Assembly (NCBI RefSeq): GCF_001586785.1
Contig: NZ_LUFH02000013.1
Location: 1-64,000, forward strand
Direction: 5' to 3'
DNA: 64,000 nt
From: Sphaerospermopsis aphanizomenoides BCCUSP55
GTDB taxonomy: Bacteria; Cyanobacteriota; Cyanobacteriia; Cyanobacteriales; Nostocaceae
Under the pieces are notes generated by a model. It had not been told where the DNA came from and searched no databases. It saw nothing but the letters and a program-made list of their open reading frames with translations. The translations under genes were made by a program, and so were the position numbers. This document shows positions 42,501 through 52,316 of this stretch, piece by piece (positions within the stretch are counted from its first letter, which is position 1; every line of letters starts with the position of its first letter).

Positions 42501-44684
42501 TTAAATTATCAAATTCCCAAACTTAGGACTCCACCATCCCTTAGCAGTATGAAAATAAGCCGCATCCTTATGTTTATTATCCTTCCAAGAGTCCTTACCA
42601 GAACACCTCAACATAGTTTTATTCTGCCCATCTTTAATATAACTATACTCCTCTAAAGGTTTCTTACATACCGGACAGGGATAAGATGTGATCTTAGCTT
42701 CCGTTTTAGTAGTCTTTTCACTTTCCGATGTTTTAGTTTTTGGTGCTTCCCAACTTTTATGAAAATCACTCCAAAACAAAACAACATTTTCACACCCACT
42801 CACACATTTAAGAAAGTATTTCTTCTTCACCTTACTACTAGGAATTTTAGCTAAAAAGTTTTTGCATTCAGGACATCTGGTTTTTGAACTTTCATATTTA
42901 CGATCTACTTTACCATTAGCTTTAGTTGTAGTTGCTGAATTAACAACCACAGTTTTAGCCTGAGAAAGCGCAGGGACAAAATAACTTTGATTCCAAGTAG
43001 TTAAATAAGATTGCCAAGAATTTTTACCTTCAGCAATTTTATCTAATTCTGCTTCCATCTTGGCAGTAAATTCTGCCTCTAATAAATCTGGTAATGCCTT
43101 TTGTAAAAACTCGTCAACTTCTAACCCTAAAGCTGTAGGATGAAGATGATCTTTTTTCAATTCAATATAATTACGTTTCTTTAATGTCGCAACCGTAGGC
43201 GCGTAGGTACTAGGACGACCAATACCTTTTCTTTCCATTAATTGTACAAGTTTTGGTTCACTGTACCTTGGTGGTGGTTGGGTTTGTTTCTTTTCATGTC
43301 CGGCATTTTCTAAAGTTAGTATTTGTCCCTGTTGGACAACGGGTAAAACGGCATCTTTACCCAGATTAGGCCAGTATTTCGCATAACCGTAAAATTCTAC
43401 AACCTGTCCCCTAGCTTGCCATAATAAATTTCCTGATTGAGTAATGATTAGAGTTTTTCTCACTTGTGCGGGACGACATTGGGAAGCGATCGCTCTTTTC
43501 CAAATCATCACATACAGGTTAAACTCATCTTCAGGTAATTCTGCCCGCAACTGTACCGAAGGACGAAACACATCTGTAGGACGAATCGCCTCATGTGCTT
43601 CCTGTGCTGTTTTACTACTGCGGTGTTTAGCTACTTGCTGGGGTACATTCTGGGGGTCATGTTCCTCCAACCACTTACGCGCACTGGCACAAAATTCCGG
43701 ACTTAACATCACTGAATCGGTTCGCATATATGTTATTAAACCAGCCTCATATAACTTTTGTGCCACCTGCATGGTTTTTTCCGGGGCAAATTTCAGTTTA
43801 GAACCGGCTGCTTGTTGTAGGGTTGAGGTGGTAAATGGTGGAGGGGGTTGACGGTAGGTGAGTTTCCCTTCAACTTGGATGACTTGATGGGGATGCTGCT
43901 TTGCTTCTGCAACTAATCTGTCTGCTTCTGCTTCGGAAAGAACCCGCTTAGATTCGGGTTTTTCTGGGTTATTAGTAGCTGCATCATCGTGGGTTTCTGT
44001 TTCCGGTTCTGGTGTTTCTGTGGCAGTGTTAACTGTACCTTTGTAGAAAGCCCGAAATCCTTCTTTGTAGTCTACCCACACACTCCAGTAATCTTGGGGA
44101 ACAAAGACTTGTATTTCTCTTTCGCGCTGACAGATGAGGTGTAATGTGGCGCTTTGGACTCTACCTACACTTTTTGCACCGTTATTTAATGCCCAAACTA
44201 AGGGACTACCTTTGTATCCTACTAGCTTATCAAGGCAATCTCTACATAATCCTGCACCGATTAAGTTGAAGTCAAGTTTTCGAGGATGGGAAATGGCTGT
44301 TTTTACCGCCGATGCTGTAATCTCTGTATAAACTACTCGGTTGGGTTCTCTCAATCCCAGGGTTTCTTTGAGATGCCAAGCAATGGTTTCTCCTTCTCGG
44401 TCTGGGTCTGTTGCTAAAACAACTTCATCAACTTGTTTAACAGCAGCTTTGAGTTGTTGAATGGTTTCTTTAGCGCGTTGGTCACGGGGAATATAATTAC
44501 AACGGACATTGTTACCTTCCATTGTGAATCCTAGGGAATCTTCACCCTCATTGCTGAGTTCGCGGATATGTCCACAACTAGCACGAACAATCCAATCTGT
44601 ACCGAGAATTTGACTCAGTTTTTTGACTTTTCCGGGTGATTCAACCACTAGGAGACGTTTGGGCATAGCACCTGATTTTTCCAT
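42501..44684 (-). CDS. topA: type IA DNA topoisomerase (TopA paralogue)
   Basis: Relaxes negative supercoils. At 727 residues it has the Toprim domain with E14 (LLVVESPGK) and DPDREGE (93-99), the active tyrosine Y319 in ITYMRTDS, and the RPTDVF and ERKGIGRPSTYAPTV blocks. The C-terminus has zinc-ribbon cysteines (CPECKNFLAKIP and CPVCKKPLEE) and one further Cys-containing segment. It differs from the main cyanobacterial TopA by LCRDCLDKLVGYKGSPLVWA instead of an ARRVLDRLVGYK-type sequence, and by an inserted acidic linker (222-247), so it is likely a second copy. Start may be ATG 44684 or the internal Met at residue 7. Confidence 0.88.
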   Translation of the reverse strand: MEKSGAMPKRLLVVESPGKVKKLSQILGTDWIVRASCGHIRELSNEGEDSLGFTMEGNNVRCNYIPRDQRAKETIQQLKAAVKQVDEVVLATDPDREGETIAWHLKETLGLREPNRVVYTEITASAVKTAISHPRKLDFNLIGAGLCRDCLDKLVGYKGSPLVWALNNGAKSVGRVQSATLHLICQREREIQVFVPQDYWSVWVDYKEGFRAFYKGTVNTATETPEPETETHDDAATNNPEKPESKRVLSEAEADRLVAEAKQHPHQVIQVEGKLTYRQPPPPFTTSTLQQAAGSKLKFAPEKTMQVAQKLYEAGLITYMRTDSVMLSPEFCASARKWLEEHDPQNVPQQVAKHRSSKTAQEAHEAIRPTDVFRPSVQLRAELPEDEFNLYVMIWKRAIASQCRPAQVRKTLIITQSGNLLWQARGQVVEFYGYAKYWPNLGKDAVLPVVQQGQILTLENAGHEKKQTQPPPRYSEPKLVQLMERKGIGRPSTYAPTVATLKKRNYIELKKDHLHPTALGLEVDEFLQKALPDLLEAEFTAKMEAELDKIAEGKNSWQSYLTTWNQSYFVPALSQAKTVVVNSATTTKANGKVDRKYESSKTRCPECKNFLAKIPSSKVKKKYFLKCVSGCENVVLFWSDFHKSWEAPKTKTSESEKTTKTEAKITSYPCPVCKKPLEEYSYIKDGQNKTMLRCSGKDSWKDNKHKDAAYFHTAKGWWSPKFGNLII

Positions 44685-44787
44685 CTTTCACATAGCAATG
44701 TTAAAATAAATCACCGTTGATGTGAAAGATAATATTTGACAGCTTATCAAATCGTAATTTTTGGCATAACCCAGAAATGTTGAATAC

Positions 44788-46053
44788 TTACATTCTCCCT
44801 AATTCCGGAGTTTTTCCTTTTAACCCAATCATTAATTTGAGGGCAAATATTTTGATCATTGGGACTCGCTGCATAAACCATAAACCCAAACGGCGGATAA
44901 TTACCACAGGTAAAAGGTTATTAGAAAATACTCTATCTAACAAATCGGTAAAACCTAAAATGGCGAGATTTTCTTTTTTTCGCCAGATTTCATATTTTTT
45001 GAGAACTTCAATTTTACCAATATCTTCACCTGCTTGGTGTGCGGTTTGAATCACTTCTGCTAATGCTGCTGCATCACGAATACCTAAATTTAAACCTTGT
45101 CCACCGACGGGATGACAATTGTGTGCTGCATCACCAACTAAAGCCAAACGGGGCAGAACATAGCGATCGCTCTGCATTAACTGTACCTGAAAAATAAAGC
45201 GATCGCCTAATAGTTCCAATTTACCCATCTGATTACCATAACGCTTGGTCAGTTCAGCTAAAAATTCCTCATCACTCAAAGCACACAAAGCCTTCGCTTC
45301 TTCATGGGGTGCAGTCCAAACAATTCGACAACGGTTTCCAGGTAAAGGTAAAATCGCAAAAGGTCCGCTCGTCCAGAATTTTTCGTAAGCCGTGTAATTA
45401 TGTGATTTTTCAGGTCTAACAAAAGCGACAATACAAGACTGCCAATATTTCCAACCCTTAGTTTTAATTCCCGCAGCTTGACGAATCGGTGACTTTGAAC
45501 CATCAGCAGCTACTAACAACTTAGTTCTAATTTTCCGATGTTCACCGTCAACCTGAATATTAACAGTAACTATATCTTTTTCAGTCTGGGTATTTACTAC
45601 TTCTGCCGGACACAGACAAGTTACATTTGCACAATTTTGGACAAATTCCTGTAAAGGTTCTAAAAGTGCAAAATGTTCGCCTACATAACCTAATTCTGGT
45701 GTTTGAATTTCTAAATCAGAATTTTGAAATTTAACCACATCAGGATAGTCAGCATCAGATAAAAATACCTGTCTGTATTTAGCGATATTAGGCAGAATTT
45801 GATCCCAAATACCAATTCCTTGGAAAATTCTGGCTGAAAGCATATGTATAGCATAAGCTTGGCCTTTGGCTACTGCGGCTGATGTTACCCTGGCCTCAAT
45901 CAGCAGTACACTTAAACCAGAGTCTTTTAAAGCAGCAGCTAGAGTTAAACCAACAATACCACCACCGACAATCACCAGATCATAATTATATCCCCGGTAG
46001 TCTGTGGCTGTGTGGTTAGGGGTTAGGGTTTGAGAAAGCTGGGTGAGTGACAT
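44788..46053 (-). CDS. FAD-dependent hydroxylase of the UbiH/VisC family
   Basis: Aromatic-ring monooxygenase-like flavoprotein; in cyanobacteria such proteins are linked to quinone or carotenoid-related ring modification, substrate not defined here. From the ATG at 46053 (an upstream in-frame ATG at 46113 adds 20 residues) the FAD site is YDLVIVGGGIVGLTLAAALK. The second motif is LVAADGSKSPIRQAAG, and the FAD ribityl site is LALVGDAAHNCHPVGGQGLN. It is divergent from the ceramidase-like gene, with 61 bp between. Confidence 0.85.
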   Translation of the reverse strand: MSLTQLSQTLTPNHTATDYRGYNYDLVIVGGGIVGLTLAAALKDSGLSVLLIEARVTSAAVAKGQAYAIHMLSARIFQGIGIWDQILPNIAKYRQVFLSDADYPDVVKFQNSDLEIQTPELGYVGEHFALLEPLQEFVQNCANVTCLCPAEVVNTQTEKDIVTVNIQVDGEHRKIRTKLLVAADGSKSPIRQAAGIKTKGWKYWQSCIVAFVRPEKSHNYTAYEKFWTSGPFAILPLPGNRCRIVWTAPHEEAKALCALSDEEFLAELTKRYGNQMGKLELLGDRFIFQVQLMQSDRYVLPRLALVGDAAHNCHPVGGQGLNLGIRDAAALAEVIQTAHQAGEDIGKIEVLKKYEIWRKKENLAILGFTDLLDRVFSNNLLPVVIIRRLGLWFMQRVPMIKIFALKLMIGLKGKTPELGRM

Positions 46054-46114
46054 TGTAAAGATAGATGACAGCGTTTTACCTATTATTTTTACCCAATTCC
46101 CTGAATAGAGCAAG

Positions 46115-46768
46115 ATGAATGATTATATCGACCTTTACTGCGAACGTATTCTTCCTGGTTTGTGGAATGAACCGCTTAATGCAGTTTCTAATATTTCCTT
46201 CTTTATTGCCGCATGGGCTATTTGGCAATTAGCTCAAAGACAGCAACAAAAAGTACCAACTAGCATTTATATACTGATAATCTTAACAACTACTATTGGC
46301 ATTGGTAGCACTCTACTGCACACATTTGCCCAAAAATGGGCATATTTATTAGATGTGATCCCTATTTTCGTGTTTCAACTTTGCTTTTTATGGCTTTATA
46401 GCCGTCAGGTAATTAGGATAAAATATATTTATACAGGAGCATTGCTGATAAGTTTTTTATTCCTGAGTAACTTCAGTAGACAATTTCCCAATCTTCTCAA
46501 TGGTTCTCTTTCCTATCTGCCTGGATTGGCAATTTTATTGATGTTGGGAATTTATCACTATCAAAAACAAAAGAATGAACAATTTACTTTATTTGCTGCA
46601 TCGGGAATCTTCCTGTTAGCCCTTTCATTCCGCACTCTGGATCAGGTAATTTGCCCTTACTTTTCAAGTGGTACTCATTTTCTTTGGCATCTTTTTAATG
46701 GTATGGTCGTATATTTATCAGTAAGAGCATTAATCCTCAATTGGTCTGCCAAGGCAAAAGCAGACTAA
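46115..46768 (+). CDS. alkaline-ceramidase-like membrane hydrolase (CREST family)
   Basis: 217 residues with about seven transmembrane helices. The N-terminus NDYIDLYCERILPGLWNEPL and NAVSNISFFIAAW, then GIGSTLLHTFAQKWAYLLDVIP (about 67-88) and GTHFLWHLFNGMVVYLSVRA (about 187-206), supply the serine, histidines and aspartate of the CREST zinc hydrolases. Bacterial substrate is unknown. The C-terminus is basic and lies in the cytoplasm in most models. Confidence 0.8.
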   Translation: MNDYIDLYCERILPGLWNEPLNAVSNISFFIAAWAIWQLAQRQQQKVPTSIYILIILTTTIGIGSTLLHTFAQKWAYLLDVIPIFVFQLCFLWLYSRQVIRIKYIYTGALLISFLFLSNFSRQFPNLLNGSLSYLPGLAILLMLGIYHYQKQKNEQFTLFAASGIFLLALSFRTLDQVICPYFSSGTHFLWHLFNGMVVYLSVRALILNWSAKAKAD

Positions 46769-46848
46769 AAATCAATTGGTGCATATTTTTTAATCCTCTT
46801 CCTTGATGGGAGAGGTAATTGTCAATTGTTGAAGTCTTGTGATAAAAG

Positions 46849-47044
46849 GTAAGGATTCAGGATACAGAATACAGGATAGCCTGCGGCACGGCTACGCCTA
46901 CAGGATGAATTAGAGTTTTCGAGTCATTCTTGATCATTGATGAAAAAACTTGCTGATGGAAGATTCCTGCTACAAACAAATATTCTGACTCCTGCACCAG
47001 ATGTCTGCGTAGCTTCTCCTGACTCCTGACTCCTGAATTCTTAC
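46849..47044. repeat. MITE-like element, family 2, copy 2 (with insertions)
   Basis: Ends GTAAGGATTCAG and CTGAATTCTTAC. The interior is similar to the reverse complement of 7359-7504, with two extra GC-rich tracts (near 46880 and 47000) that belong to other short repeats (GGCTACGCC and GCGTAGCTTC). Confidence 0.6.
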
Positions 47045-47071
47045 GATACAAGTTGAATCATTCAGCCCAGA

Positions 47072-47695
47072 TTAATCAATAAGTTGGGGACTAGGAATTT
47101 GCTGATCAATCTCTGCTTGAGACAAAGATGGTATCAACCAGCTACCCTCACCAACTTTGAATATTTTAGCAGGTTCAATATTCAATTCAATCGCACCAGT
47201 TGTAGGATTAGTTTGAGCGACAGGCTGTGTACCATCAACAAACTTAACAGCGATTGCATCAGTCAATTGTTCTGGTTGACCATTTGGACTGAGAACTATC
47301 TGAATTCCTGCGGGTAAATAAAGACCATCACAATCCCAATCATCATCAGTTATTTGTCCATCTGCCAAGTAATAAAGTTGAGTGGGATATTTTTTGCCTT
47401 TATTAGCATAGACAGCTAATGTTTTTCCTGTTTCATTACGGCATTGCGCCCGTTTATTGGCAGTTTCCATGATAGTCTTTTGAGACTGTAATTGTAACAG
47501 CCGCTGTTGAAATTGTTCAGGTGTATAACCAGCTTGTTCAGGTGTATTCTGTACTTGTAGAAGGTGATTGAGTTCCTGAGTTACTTCAACATAATCAGCC
47601 CCTTTCGTGAAATTCTTACTTGCCCATGAAGGTTGAGCAATCACTAAATTTACAAGTAATACCAGGGCAACAATGACGATTTTAAGAAACTGCAT
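47072..47695 (-). CDS. secreted protein of unknown function
   Basis: Start at 47695, where GGAGAAAAAAT precedes the ATG; 47734 would add 13 residues. It begins MQFLKIVIVALVLLVNLVIA followed by QPSWA, a signal peptide nearly the same as that of the neighbour at 47904-48209. The mature part (about 180 aa) has two cysteines (CRN and WDCDG) and beta-rich sequence with no known motif. The shared leader suggests the two genes arose or are exported together. Confidence 0.7.
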   Translation of the reverse strand: MQFLKIVIVALVLLVNLVIAQPSWASKNFTKGADYVEVTQELNHLLQVQNTPEQAGYTPEQFQQRLLQLQSQKTIMETANKRAQCRNETGKTLAVYANKGKKYPTQLYYLADGQITDDDWDCDGLYLPAGIQIVLSPNGQPEQLTDAIAVKFVDGTQPVAQTNPTTGAIELNIEPAKIFKVGEGSWLIPSLSQAEIDQQIPSPQLID

Positions 47696-47903
47696 ATTTT
47701 TTCTCCTGTGTTGGAAATCAGAGGTTGTTTTCACAAAAAAAAGAAAACAATTTAAATAATTAAAACCGTAATATTTTTATCGAAACAATCAAGTCTAAAA
47801 CCGGACTTCGTCCAAAGTTTTTAGAAAGGGATATATATCCTCGTTAAAAAATGGCATTCTGCCTCCTGCCTTCGTTAAACTTGATTAGCATTTACCAGGA
47901 TTA

Positions 47904-48209
47904 TTAATCTTTCAGACTGTGGAAATTCTCTAGTTTACTTCTATTCACCCACCGATGACAAAATTCATTTTTGCGGAGTGGTACTTTAATTTGTATTTGC
48001 TTAGAGCCTAACTTAACTATCTCAACGGTAATTCTTTGGATATCACTGGAATCAGCACGAGATTTGTAAAGCCAAATAACTTTTTGTCCTACTTGAAAAT
48101 AATCAGGATTACTATTTGAAGAAGAGGGTGTTTCAGCCCAAGAGGGGAGAGCAATTATCAAATTAACTACAATTACTAAAACTAGGGAAGCAAATCGAAA
48201 AAGCTGCAT
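47904..48209 (-). CDS. small secreted protein, twin leader with the next gene
   Basis: Start at ATG 48209, 14 bp after the stop of the CadD-like gene; longer starts (48290) overlap that gene. The 101-residue protein has a signal peptide ending LIIALPSWAET, then a beta-rich domain (FQVGQKVIWLYKSRADSSDI and ITVEIVKLGSKQIQIKVPLR) of the SH3-like or KOW kind. Probably in one transcript with the transporter. Confidence 0.65.
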   Translation of the reverse strand: MQLFRFASLVLVIVVNLIIALPSWAETPSSSNSNPDYFQVGQKVIWLYKSRADSSDIQRITVEIVKLGSKQIQIKVPLRKNEFCHRWVNRSKLENFHSLKD

Positions 48210-48223
48210 AATTTTTTCCAGGA

Positions 48224-48922
48224 CTACAAACTTTGAGTTTTGATTTTGGAAGTTTGAACAATTTTGATTAATCCTATTAAACACAAGCAACTAGCAACTA
48301 AAGCAATTGGTGTTAGGGAAGCACTGTCTAGAATAATAAACACACCCAAACCTATCAATACAAAAGGCACAAGATGATTACCATGACGAGAGAGTAAATC
48401 AGCTATAAAACTCTGACAAGTTAATTTGTAAGTCACATAACACCAAACCCCAACCAGTAACAAGAAGACTGCAACAATTACCAGTAAACTAGAAAGGGCA
48501 GTATGAGCAAACAACGGCATATAGATCCCCACATTATCACTCCCATTGGCGATGGTAATAGCTGCTACACTATAAGCTTGGGGAGACACAAAACTAGCAA
48601 AAGTAGAAGTATGAGTTAAATCAAATTCCGATTCTGATGATGAATCATTTTCAGAATTCAGCAACCTATTGAGTCCGATAGTAATAGGTACTAAACCGAG
48701 AAGTCCAACCCAATGAGATGGTAATATTAAACCTCCCAAAAAACCAACCATACTGGCAACTATCAGCGTACAGAAACCTAAATACTGACCTATGACAATA
48801 TGCCGACGACGGAAAGTAGCATTCACCTGAGAGAATAACAGCGTGAGAATGACTAAATCATCCAAATTTGTAGCGGTAAAAGCTGTAATTCCAGTGGGAA
48901 TAGCAGTTAAAAATTCTTCCAT
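48224..48922 (-). CDS. CadD-family cadmium resistance transporter
   Basis: 232 residues with about six transmembrane helices. The family block TAFTATNLDDLVILTLLFSQ (about 13-32) with paired aspartates and VAAITIANGSDNVGIYMPLF (about 117-136) mark the CadD/LysE superfamily of metal exporters. Cadmium is assumed from family name only. Two small secreted proteins follow it. Confidence 0.83.
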   Translation of the reverse strand: MEEFLTAIPTGITAFTATNLDDLVILTLLFSQVNATFRRRHIVIGQYLGFCTLIVASMVGFLGGLILPSHWVGLLGLVPITIGLNRLLNSENDSSSESEFDLTHTSTFASFVSPQAYSVAAITIANGSDNVGIYMPLFAHTALSSLLVIVAVFLLLVGVWCYVTYKLTCQSFIADLLSRHGNHLVPFVLIGLGVFIILDSASLTPIALVASCLCLIGLIKIVQTSKIKTQSL

Positions 48923-49086
48923 TTCTATTTCTCCTTAATCTTGTCACTGGAGTTTTTGAAGCTAGTATGAGGTAATATCTGCAAATGCTGTTATAACCAT
49001 GAGATATGAAGTGTCAATACTAGAACTTAATCCTATGAAATTGCGGGTATGATGATTTAAATTTAAAACTGAGACGAGACATACTT

Positions 49087-49731
49087 TTAGTGATGAATTA
49101 ATTTGTCAACCACTTTCTCATTGTCTCCAACTGTTTGGTCAACATTAAACATGATATTATTGACAGTTGTCTTGGGGAATTTGCTGTTATTTTGCATATA
49201 TAGTCCTGGTAATATAGTTACTTTAGCTTCTTTATTCTCTTTACCAGGAGGCACTAAAACTACCTTCAATTCATTTAGGACTTTTTGTTGATCTTGGACA
49301 ATTTGAGTTAGTTCGTTTAACTGTTGAGTGTGCAAGTCATCTAATTTTTGATGGAGCAATTCAATATTTTGTCCGGCTCTGAGATTCACTTGGTGGTCAA
49401 TTTCGGCATTTCTGCGATCTGTATCAGACTGGCGATTTTGACTCATTAAAACAATAGGAGCAGTGTAAGCTGAAGCGAAGGAAAATACTAAGTTAAGCAT
49501 CATGAATGGGGACTCATCCCAGTGGGGAACTCCAGGCATTAAATTGATTCCTACCCATCCTGCTAAAATGCTGCTTTGGCAGATGAGAAATCTCCAAGAA
49601 CCTACTTCTGCCGCAAATTTATCAGCAAGGCGTTGTCCAAGAGTCAAATCATTATTGGTCGTATTTTCAACTACTGTTTGTTGCTCTACTACATGGGGTT
49701 TTTGAGTTTTTTGGATGTTTTTGATATTCAT
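49087..49731 (-). CDS. DUF1003 membrane protein
   Basis: 214 residues. DKFAAEVGSWRFLICQSSIL, AGWVGINLMP, PFMMLNLVFSFASAYTAPIV and MSQNRQSDTDRRNAEIDHQV are the DUF1003 pattern with two transmembrane helices and a coiled-coil tail (about 110-160). Family function is unknown. Confidence 0.88.
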   Translation of the reverse strand: MNIKNIQKTQKPHVVEQQTVVENTTNNDLTLGQRLADKFAAEVGSWRFLICQSSILAGWVGINLMPGVPHWDESPFMMLNLVFSFASAYTAPIVLMSQNRQSDTDRRNAEIDHQVNLRAGQNIELLHQKLDDLHTQQLNELTQIVQDQQKVLNELKVVLVPPGKENKEAKVTILPGLYMQNNSKFPKTTVNNIMFNVDQTVGDNEKVVDKLIHH

Positions 49732-50057
49732 GTTGCACCCGGTTTGAGATAATTGCCATTTGTGTTTGACCCGATGACATTTAATTTACGCCGACTAAAC
49801 AATAGAAGCAAATACTCTTTCTTTTTAAAACGATAAATAAAAGTGATGCTATAAACCCTCAATACCACATCGGCTTTTTGGACATACTATTGCCGCATTT
49901 AACGATAACATTTTGTGAATTTACATAACATTTCTACATCCAAGTTAATCGGACTTAAAAATAAAAAATTATAAAACAGCCTAAAATAGATGTAATAAAA
50001 GATTTTAATAAAAAGCGTCCAGTAAGTTTGACGCTGACAATATGACAATATGACAAT
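49732..50057. other. gene-free spacer
   Basis: AT-rich spacer between divergently oriented genes. It contains a short ATGACAATATGACAATATG run near 50040 and no other element that I can support. Confidence 0.4.
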
Positions 50058-50384
50058 ATGCTGCAACAAACATTTGTTATTCCGGCACTTCTAATCTTTT
50101 TATTGTCTATCCCATTGATTACGGAGATCGTGCCGCCCAATTGCGGCTATGGAATTCGTACTCCTAAAACCTTGTCAGCACCACGAATCTGGTATCTTGC
50201 TAATAAATTTGCAGGTCGGGTTTTGATGTTTGCCAGTGGATTTTATCTAACAGTTGTTGTGCTGACAATTCATCTGCCTTCAATAAATCAAAATTTTGGA
50301 GTTTGGTTATTGCATTTCGGTAGTTTCATGATTCCTTTGTTAGTCAGCTTATTGCTCATCCAAAGATACATTAAGAATTTATGA
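50058..50384 (+). CDS. SdpI-family membrane protein
   Basis: 108 residues, three transmembrane helices. PNCGYGIRTPKTLSAPRIWY followed by LANKFAGR is the SdpI (immunity protein family) signature N-x3-G-x-RTP-T-s-x-W-x-AN. In Bacillus SdpI protects against SdpC; the role here is unknown. Confidence 0.82.
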   Translation: MLQQTFVIPALLIFLLSIPLITEIVPPNCGYGIRTPKTLSAPRIWYLANKFAGRVLMFASGFYLTVVVLTIHLPSINQNFGVWLLHFGSFMIPLLVSLLLIQRYIKNL

Positions 50385-50472
50385 GTGCATAGTCGGATTA
50401 ACAAATGCAAAATTTGTGGCAATATGATTAAGGTTACGCCAAAAATCACGCTAGTGATAATCTACGGTTTTA

Positions 50473-51438
50473 TTAAATATTATGACTCCTGACTCCTGCT
50501 CCTGAATTCTTACATAAAATCTGTTCAAAGGCTTTAGATATACCTGTTTGAAACCTCTGTCGATGCTTGAGTTTGTAAAAGGGTCGGACTATTTCCACAT
50601 TCACAGCAACACCTTTGCGATCATCTATAGTTTGAATAGCTCGTAAAGTTTCTAATTGCAGTTCTTTTTTGACCATCAATTCAGAAATCCCAGTCGCACC
50701 GACACCGCTTTCAACAGCAGCTTTGGCCATTTCTCCGCTGTTAAAGATTAATATCACATTTAGTTCATCCAGATTAACTCCCCAATTTAGCAAGGCTTCC
50801 TCAAATCTTTGCTGTGTTCCAGAACCAGGTTCTCGCATCACCCAAGGAGTTTGATTTAACTCTGTGAGGCTAATTTTTGGGTATTCAAACCAAGGGTGAG
50901 TTTGACCAACAACAATTTGTAGGCGATCGCTACCAATAATTTCATACTCCAAAGTATTTTGCAATGATGCTTTCACTTCTCCTTCTACCAAACCTAAATC
51001 AAATAGTCCTGTTGCTGTTCCTACACAAATTTCCTCTGTGTTAGCAAGAGTACAGTTAATTTCAATTCCTGGATACTGACTTTTAAATTCACTAATCTTA
51101 CTTGGTAGCCAATAATTCCCAATAGTCAGACTTGAACCTAATTTTAATTCACCTCTTTGTAAATTATTTAATTCTCGCAATCCCCTTTCTGTCAACGTGA
51201 CTTGTTTAAGAATTTTCTCTGCTTCTAATTGCAATAACTTACCTGCTTCAGCAATTTCAATATGACGGCCAATACGATGGAACAACTTGATTCCGTATTC
51301 TTGCTCTAAATTTTGGATCGCTGCACTCACAGCAGGTTGAGTAATATAGAGTTCTTCTGCTGCACGGGTAAAGTGTAGATGTTCTGCCACAGCTAGAAAA
51401 ATGCGTAGCTGATCCAGGGTCATTCCTGCCATTGACAA
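50473..51438 (-). CDS. LysR-type transcriptional regulator
   Basis: 321 residues. The N-terminal HTH is MTLDQLRIFLAVAEHLHFTR and AAEELYITQPAVSAAIQNLE. Residues about 90-305 form the effector-binding domain. The effector is unknown. The last residues NSGAGVRSHNI are encoded by a CTCCTGAATTCTTAC-type repeat end (family 2 MITE), so the tail probably changed by insertion. Start may be 51438 or the Met at residue 6 (MTLDQL). It is divergent from the DUF202 gene. Confidence 0.88.
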   Translation of the reverse strand: MSMAGMTLDQLRIFLAVAEHLHFTRAAEELYITQPAVSAAIQNLEQEYGIKLFHRIGRHIEIAEAGKLLQLEAEKILKQVTLTERGLRELNNLQRGELKLGSSLTIGNYWLPSKISEFKSQYPGIEINCTLANTEEICVGTATGLFDLGLVEGEVKASLQNTLEYEIIGSDRLQIVVGQTHPWFEYPKISLTELNQTPWVMREPGSGTQQRFEEALLNWGVNLDELNVILIFNSGEMAKAAVESGVGATGISELMVKKELQLETLRAIQTIDDRKGVAVNVEIVRPFYKLKHRQRFQTGISKAFEQILCKNSGAGVRSHNI

Positions 51439-51834
51439 TTGTCCCTTCCAATCTTGGTCAAAATTGAATTGTGAGAATTTAGGAGTCAGTTTAAAACTTC
51501 AATCAGACTGCTATGTAAAGTTAAAATTGAACTCTGCTTATGCAGATAAGAGGTAGTTTTTTACTATCCAATCTCCATCCCATTGCGAGTGTTTTATATT
51601 TAATATTTAACCTACTGAGCAATTAATTTTCAGGCAGCACCTGTAAAATTAAACTCAGATTTAAGAGGTTGTTTTTTGCTACAATTTATCTTAGGATATT
51701 TTATGTAAAAAATATATCAATAAAATATATACCATCTGCATAAGCTATCTTAACTAGATGTTATTTTGGTGCTGCTAATCAGTGAAAAGAAAGAAACTTT
51801 TGCAAATTAATTTGGTATTAAGGGTGTTATTTTA
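51439..51834. other. divergent intergenic region between lysR and DUF202 gene
   Basis: 396 bp with no gene. It should hold promoters for both genes and the LysR binding site. AT-rich runs such as AAAAATATATCAATAAAATA near 51706 are present, but I could not assign a specific operator. Confidence 0.4.
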
Positions 51835-52257
51835 ATGCAGTTACAGTCCAAATCAACTCAAGAAAATCACAGAAAACCCGGAAGACTGAATCCATCAAGG
51901 ATTAGAGATCATTTAGCTAATGAACGTACTTATCTAGCCTGGATGCGAACAGCGATCGCGCTTTTGGGTTTTGGTGTTGTGATTGTGCGGTTGCGTGTTT
52001 TGCAAACACCTCTCGTACCCCATTTAGGTACTGGTTGGAAATTAGGTTTAGTATTTTCCTTAGTAGGTTTAGTCACAGTTTGGCTTTCCACAACACACTA
52101 TTTCGCCGTCCGTCGTGATATTGAGGAAGATACTTACGAACCTACAGACCGCTGGGTAATTCTTTTCAGTTTGGCAATAATGATTCTGGGATCTGGAGTA
52201 GTTTATTTTATTTTTACTACTCCTTTAAATCCATCCCTGCCAGTCATATCCGATTGA
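51835..52257 (+). CDS. DUF202/YidH-family inner membrane protein
   Basis: 140 residues. The motif RIRDHLANERTYLAWMRTAI, followed by ALLGFGVVIVRLR, is the DUF202 hallmark. Three transmembrane helices follow. Function unknown. The nearby divergent LysR gene may control it. Confidence 0.88.
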   Translation: MQLQSKSTQENHRKPGRLNPSRIRDHLANERTYLAWMRTAIALLGFGVVIVRLRVLQTPLVPHLGTGWKLGLVFSLVGLVTVWLSTTHYFAVRRDIEEDTYEPTDRWVILFSLAIMILGSGVVYFIFTTPLNPSLPVISD

Positions 52258-52316
52258 TATAGCAGGTAACAAGGGGGAAAATCCTTTCCCCTACACCCCT
52301 ACATATTGTTGGGTTG

